DNA of 64,000 nucleotides. Origin: Stomoxys calcitrans. Its lineage: Eukaryota > Arthropoda > Insecta > Diptera > Muscidae. The stretch covers positions 47,723,761-47,787,760 of the forward strand of contig NC_081554.1 in assembly GCF_963082655.1 (NCBI RefSeq). The letters run 5' to 3'. Every line of letters starts with the position of its first letter. Position 1 is the stretch's first letter. Both the position numbers and the translations under genes were made by a program. The notes under the pieces were generated by a model. The model was not told where the DNA came from and did not search any database. It was given only the letters and a program-made list of their open reading frames with translations. Of the stretch, positions 62,235 through 64,000 are shown piece by piece.

Positions 62235-64000
62235 CCCAAAGGTACAACCACTACGACCAATGCCGCCCCTACAGATAACAGCAATAGTACGGAGTATACC
62301 TCATCCGATTTCCTAAGCAAAAAGGATGCACAAAAAGCTCAAAAACCCAGTGAATTGCCTGCAGGCTCAACAGTTGCCACAACTTCTGCAGCAGCCAGCG
62401 TAACGCATTTAGTCTCACCACCGCCGCCCCCAGCACCACCTACCTTGCAGAACCTAATACCAGCGGGGCATACTACACCGCGCAAAGACGACGTAATTGT
62501 AAATGTATCCGTATCCGATCCACTGACCCGAGAGAATCAACAAAAAGTCATCTCGCATTCACAAAGACGTCACAGTATAATGATTGAAGCCTCCTCGGCG
62601 GCGGCCTTTGCAAATCTGGCTCAGATGCAACAGAAGAAAAATGCGACAGTCAATAGTGGACGTAAGTCTTCAAGCCCAGCTCGTGTTTTGAATTACTGTC
62701 CCATAGCTCCAAAAAACCTGCAAGCCTCACAACAACCCACACAAATCACCACCTTCTCCAGTGGGGGCTATGTCATAGGACCTGTGAAACCTCCAACTAT
62801 AATAGGACCAGAAATTGTGGTGGCCGTTGAAAAGGATAGTGCCAAGAAGACAACGACACCTTTGGCTCCTGGCACTGCCATAACTGTCAAGGATAATACC
62901 ATCTTGCAACAGAAACGCAAAAATCTGGTCAAGGCTTTAAACAACATCAAGGCCAACAGCACGGGCCAGGTTTCCTTGCTAAAGAGTGCTCAACCCAAAC
63001 AGCAATCATTGCTTATATCCAATCAAATGCCTTTGGAGCAAAGCAAGCAGGCCATTGCGGATGAATTGCCGGATCGTATTATCATAGCAGCACCCAAAAA
63101 CAAACAGGCCAGCACAGGTAATAAGGTGGCTTCAAAACCCAGCGAAGACAACATTGTCACTACTGCCTTGCCGGCTAATACAACGGTGACGGTAACAACA
63201 ACAGACACAACATCAGCTAGTAACGCCTCAAGTACACCCGAAGCTCCTAAGGCACCCAGCTTCCCTGAGGATATTCTATTGGGCAGAGTTATAAGAGACA
63301 TAGATTTGCTAAAGCTTATCCTAAAGGCCTTAAAGTGGCCGGTCAATAAGCAAAATATGGAGCTGCAATTGCAGCGTCTAAAGAATACCCGTTTCACTGA
63401 CATCATGTCCGATTCAAATCTCTTGCAGGACACTGATTTAACCCAGTTATTGGGTCCCTACTTGGCTCCTGTGTTGATGGCAGCCCAGGCTTTGCAACAG
63501 CAACAACAATTGGTTATGAAAAATCCAACGCCCTCTGCCTCCAAGAAAACCAATGTCACAACGAATGCCAACAACAGTAAATCTGCCAACGTAGCTTCTG
63601 CTATGAACTCCAAACCCATATCCTTAGACCCTACCGCTGAGGAAATCAATAAAGCCATGCCTTACAAATTGCCACCCGAAACATCGGTACAGCTGGTGCC
63701 AGCATTACCAGAGGAAATGACACAGTCTATAGCAGGCAAAAGGTCTCTAACTAAAGAAACTCCCCTAACCCCTGCCACAGCAAACACTGCTAAGCGCCAA
63801 CGTAAATCCAACACACAAAAACATCGTGATTCCATTGTGATCTCCGATGATGACAATGAGGAAGTTAGTGCTGAGAAGTCGCAAAAACCTTCCTCCAGAC
63901 CACGAAACCCAGTGAATAATTTCGAAATTGATCTCTCCAATCCCAGTTTTCTGGCTCAGTTAAGCCTGCTCAATGGATCTTCTAGTGAATTGGCCAATGA
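62235..64000 (+). CDS. ZAD zinc-finger protein, exon 3 (continues beyond window)
   Basis: Open for 588 codons to the window edge, after the acceptor ACAAATTTCAG. Composition is Thr/Ser/Ala/Pro/Gln-rich and mostly disordered: PPPPPAPP near 62417, QQQQQ near 63500. One ordered-looking helical block at about 63262-63505 reads FPEDILLGRVIRDIDLLKLI, LKALKWPVNKQNMELQLQRL and LLGPYLAPVLMAAQALQQ. A basic cluster (AKRQRKSNTQKHRD, 63788-63830) may be a nuclear localisation signal. IVISDDDNEE (63834-63863) fits a SUMO-interaction motif. No C2H2 finger appears in this part; fingers, if present, lie downstream. Codon usage and the lack of stops make it clearly coding. No gene symbol is given. Confidence 0.9.

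Noticed and set aside
62640..62680. Possible additional intron in exon 3 (GTAAGT at 62661)
   Set aside because: The reading frame stays open with the same composition through the site and no plausible acceptor with pyrimidine tract follows nearby.

Overview
This is a stretch of insect nuclear DNA, most probably from a calyptrate (house-fly-like) dipteran. Three things point there: split genes with GT..AG introns, a ZAD-type zinc-finger gene (a family expanded in insects), and a repeat content of several LINE families, Tc1/mariner elements, a tRNA-derived SINE and many copies of a DINE-1/INE-1-like repeat with the flanks typical of muscoid flies. The species call is inference; nothing in the window is bacterial, and no CRISPR, operon or rRNA is present.

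Only one host gene is supported. It is on the + strand: coding exon 1 at 48794-48934, a 13.1 kb intron, exon 2 at 62044-62175, a 59 bp intron, and exon 3 from 62235 running off the window at 64000. Exons 1 and 2 together encode a ZAD domain (C11, C14, C59, C62); exon 3 encodes a long low-complexity region with one helical, well-structured block and a SUMO-interaction-like motif. No C2H2 fingers are visible yet.

Layout: 1-2.2 kb, Jockey/CR1-type LINE remnant interrupted by a mariner MITE. 2.3-5.1 kb, DINE-1-like repeats with internal ~150 bp units. 6.1-9.0 kb, a ~2.9 kb (GGACGGACGGAA)n array abutting a truncated DINE-1-like end. 9.5-14.2 kb, two LINE remnants on the minus strand. 15.4-19.9 kb, mosaic of DINE-like, LINE and MITE pieces. 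20.3-23.1 kb, a degenerate satellite with a ~305 bp higher-order period and an internal inversion. 23.2-31.6 kb, SINEs, a foldback mariner derivative, LINE pieces and a full DINE-like element. 32.4-32.65 kb, a large palindrome. 33-39.3 kb, LINE remnants with nested small elements. 39.3-41.3 kb, DINE-like elements. 41.3-44.6 kb, repeat-poor sequence. 44.6-46.7 kb, a DINE-like element split by a nearly intact Tc1 transposon with a single stop codon. 46.8-47.5 kb, another DNA-transposon end. 48.8-64 kb, the ZAD gene, whose first intron is filled with repeats.

The elements do not form a pathway; the useful structure is the nesting order, which gives a relative history of insertions. All functional statements rest on motif recognition by eye, without database searches.
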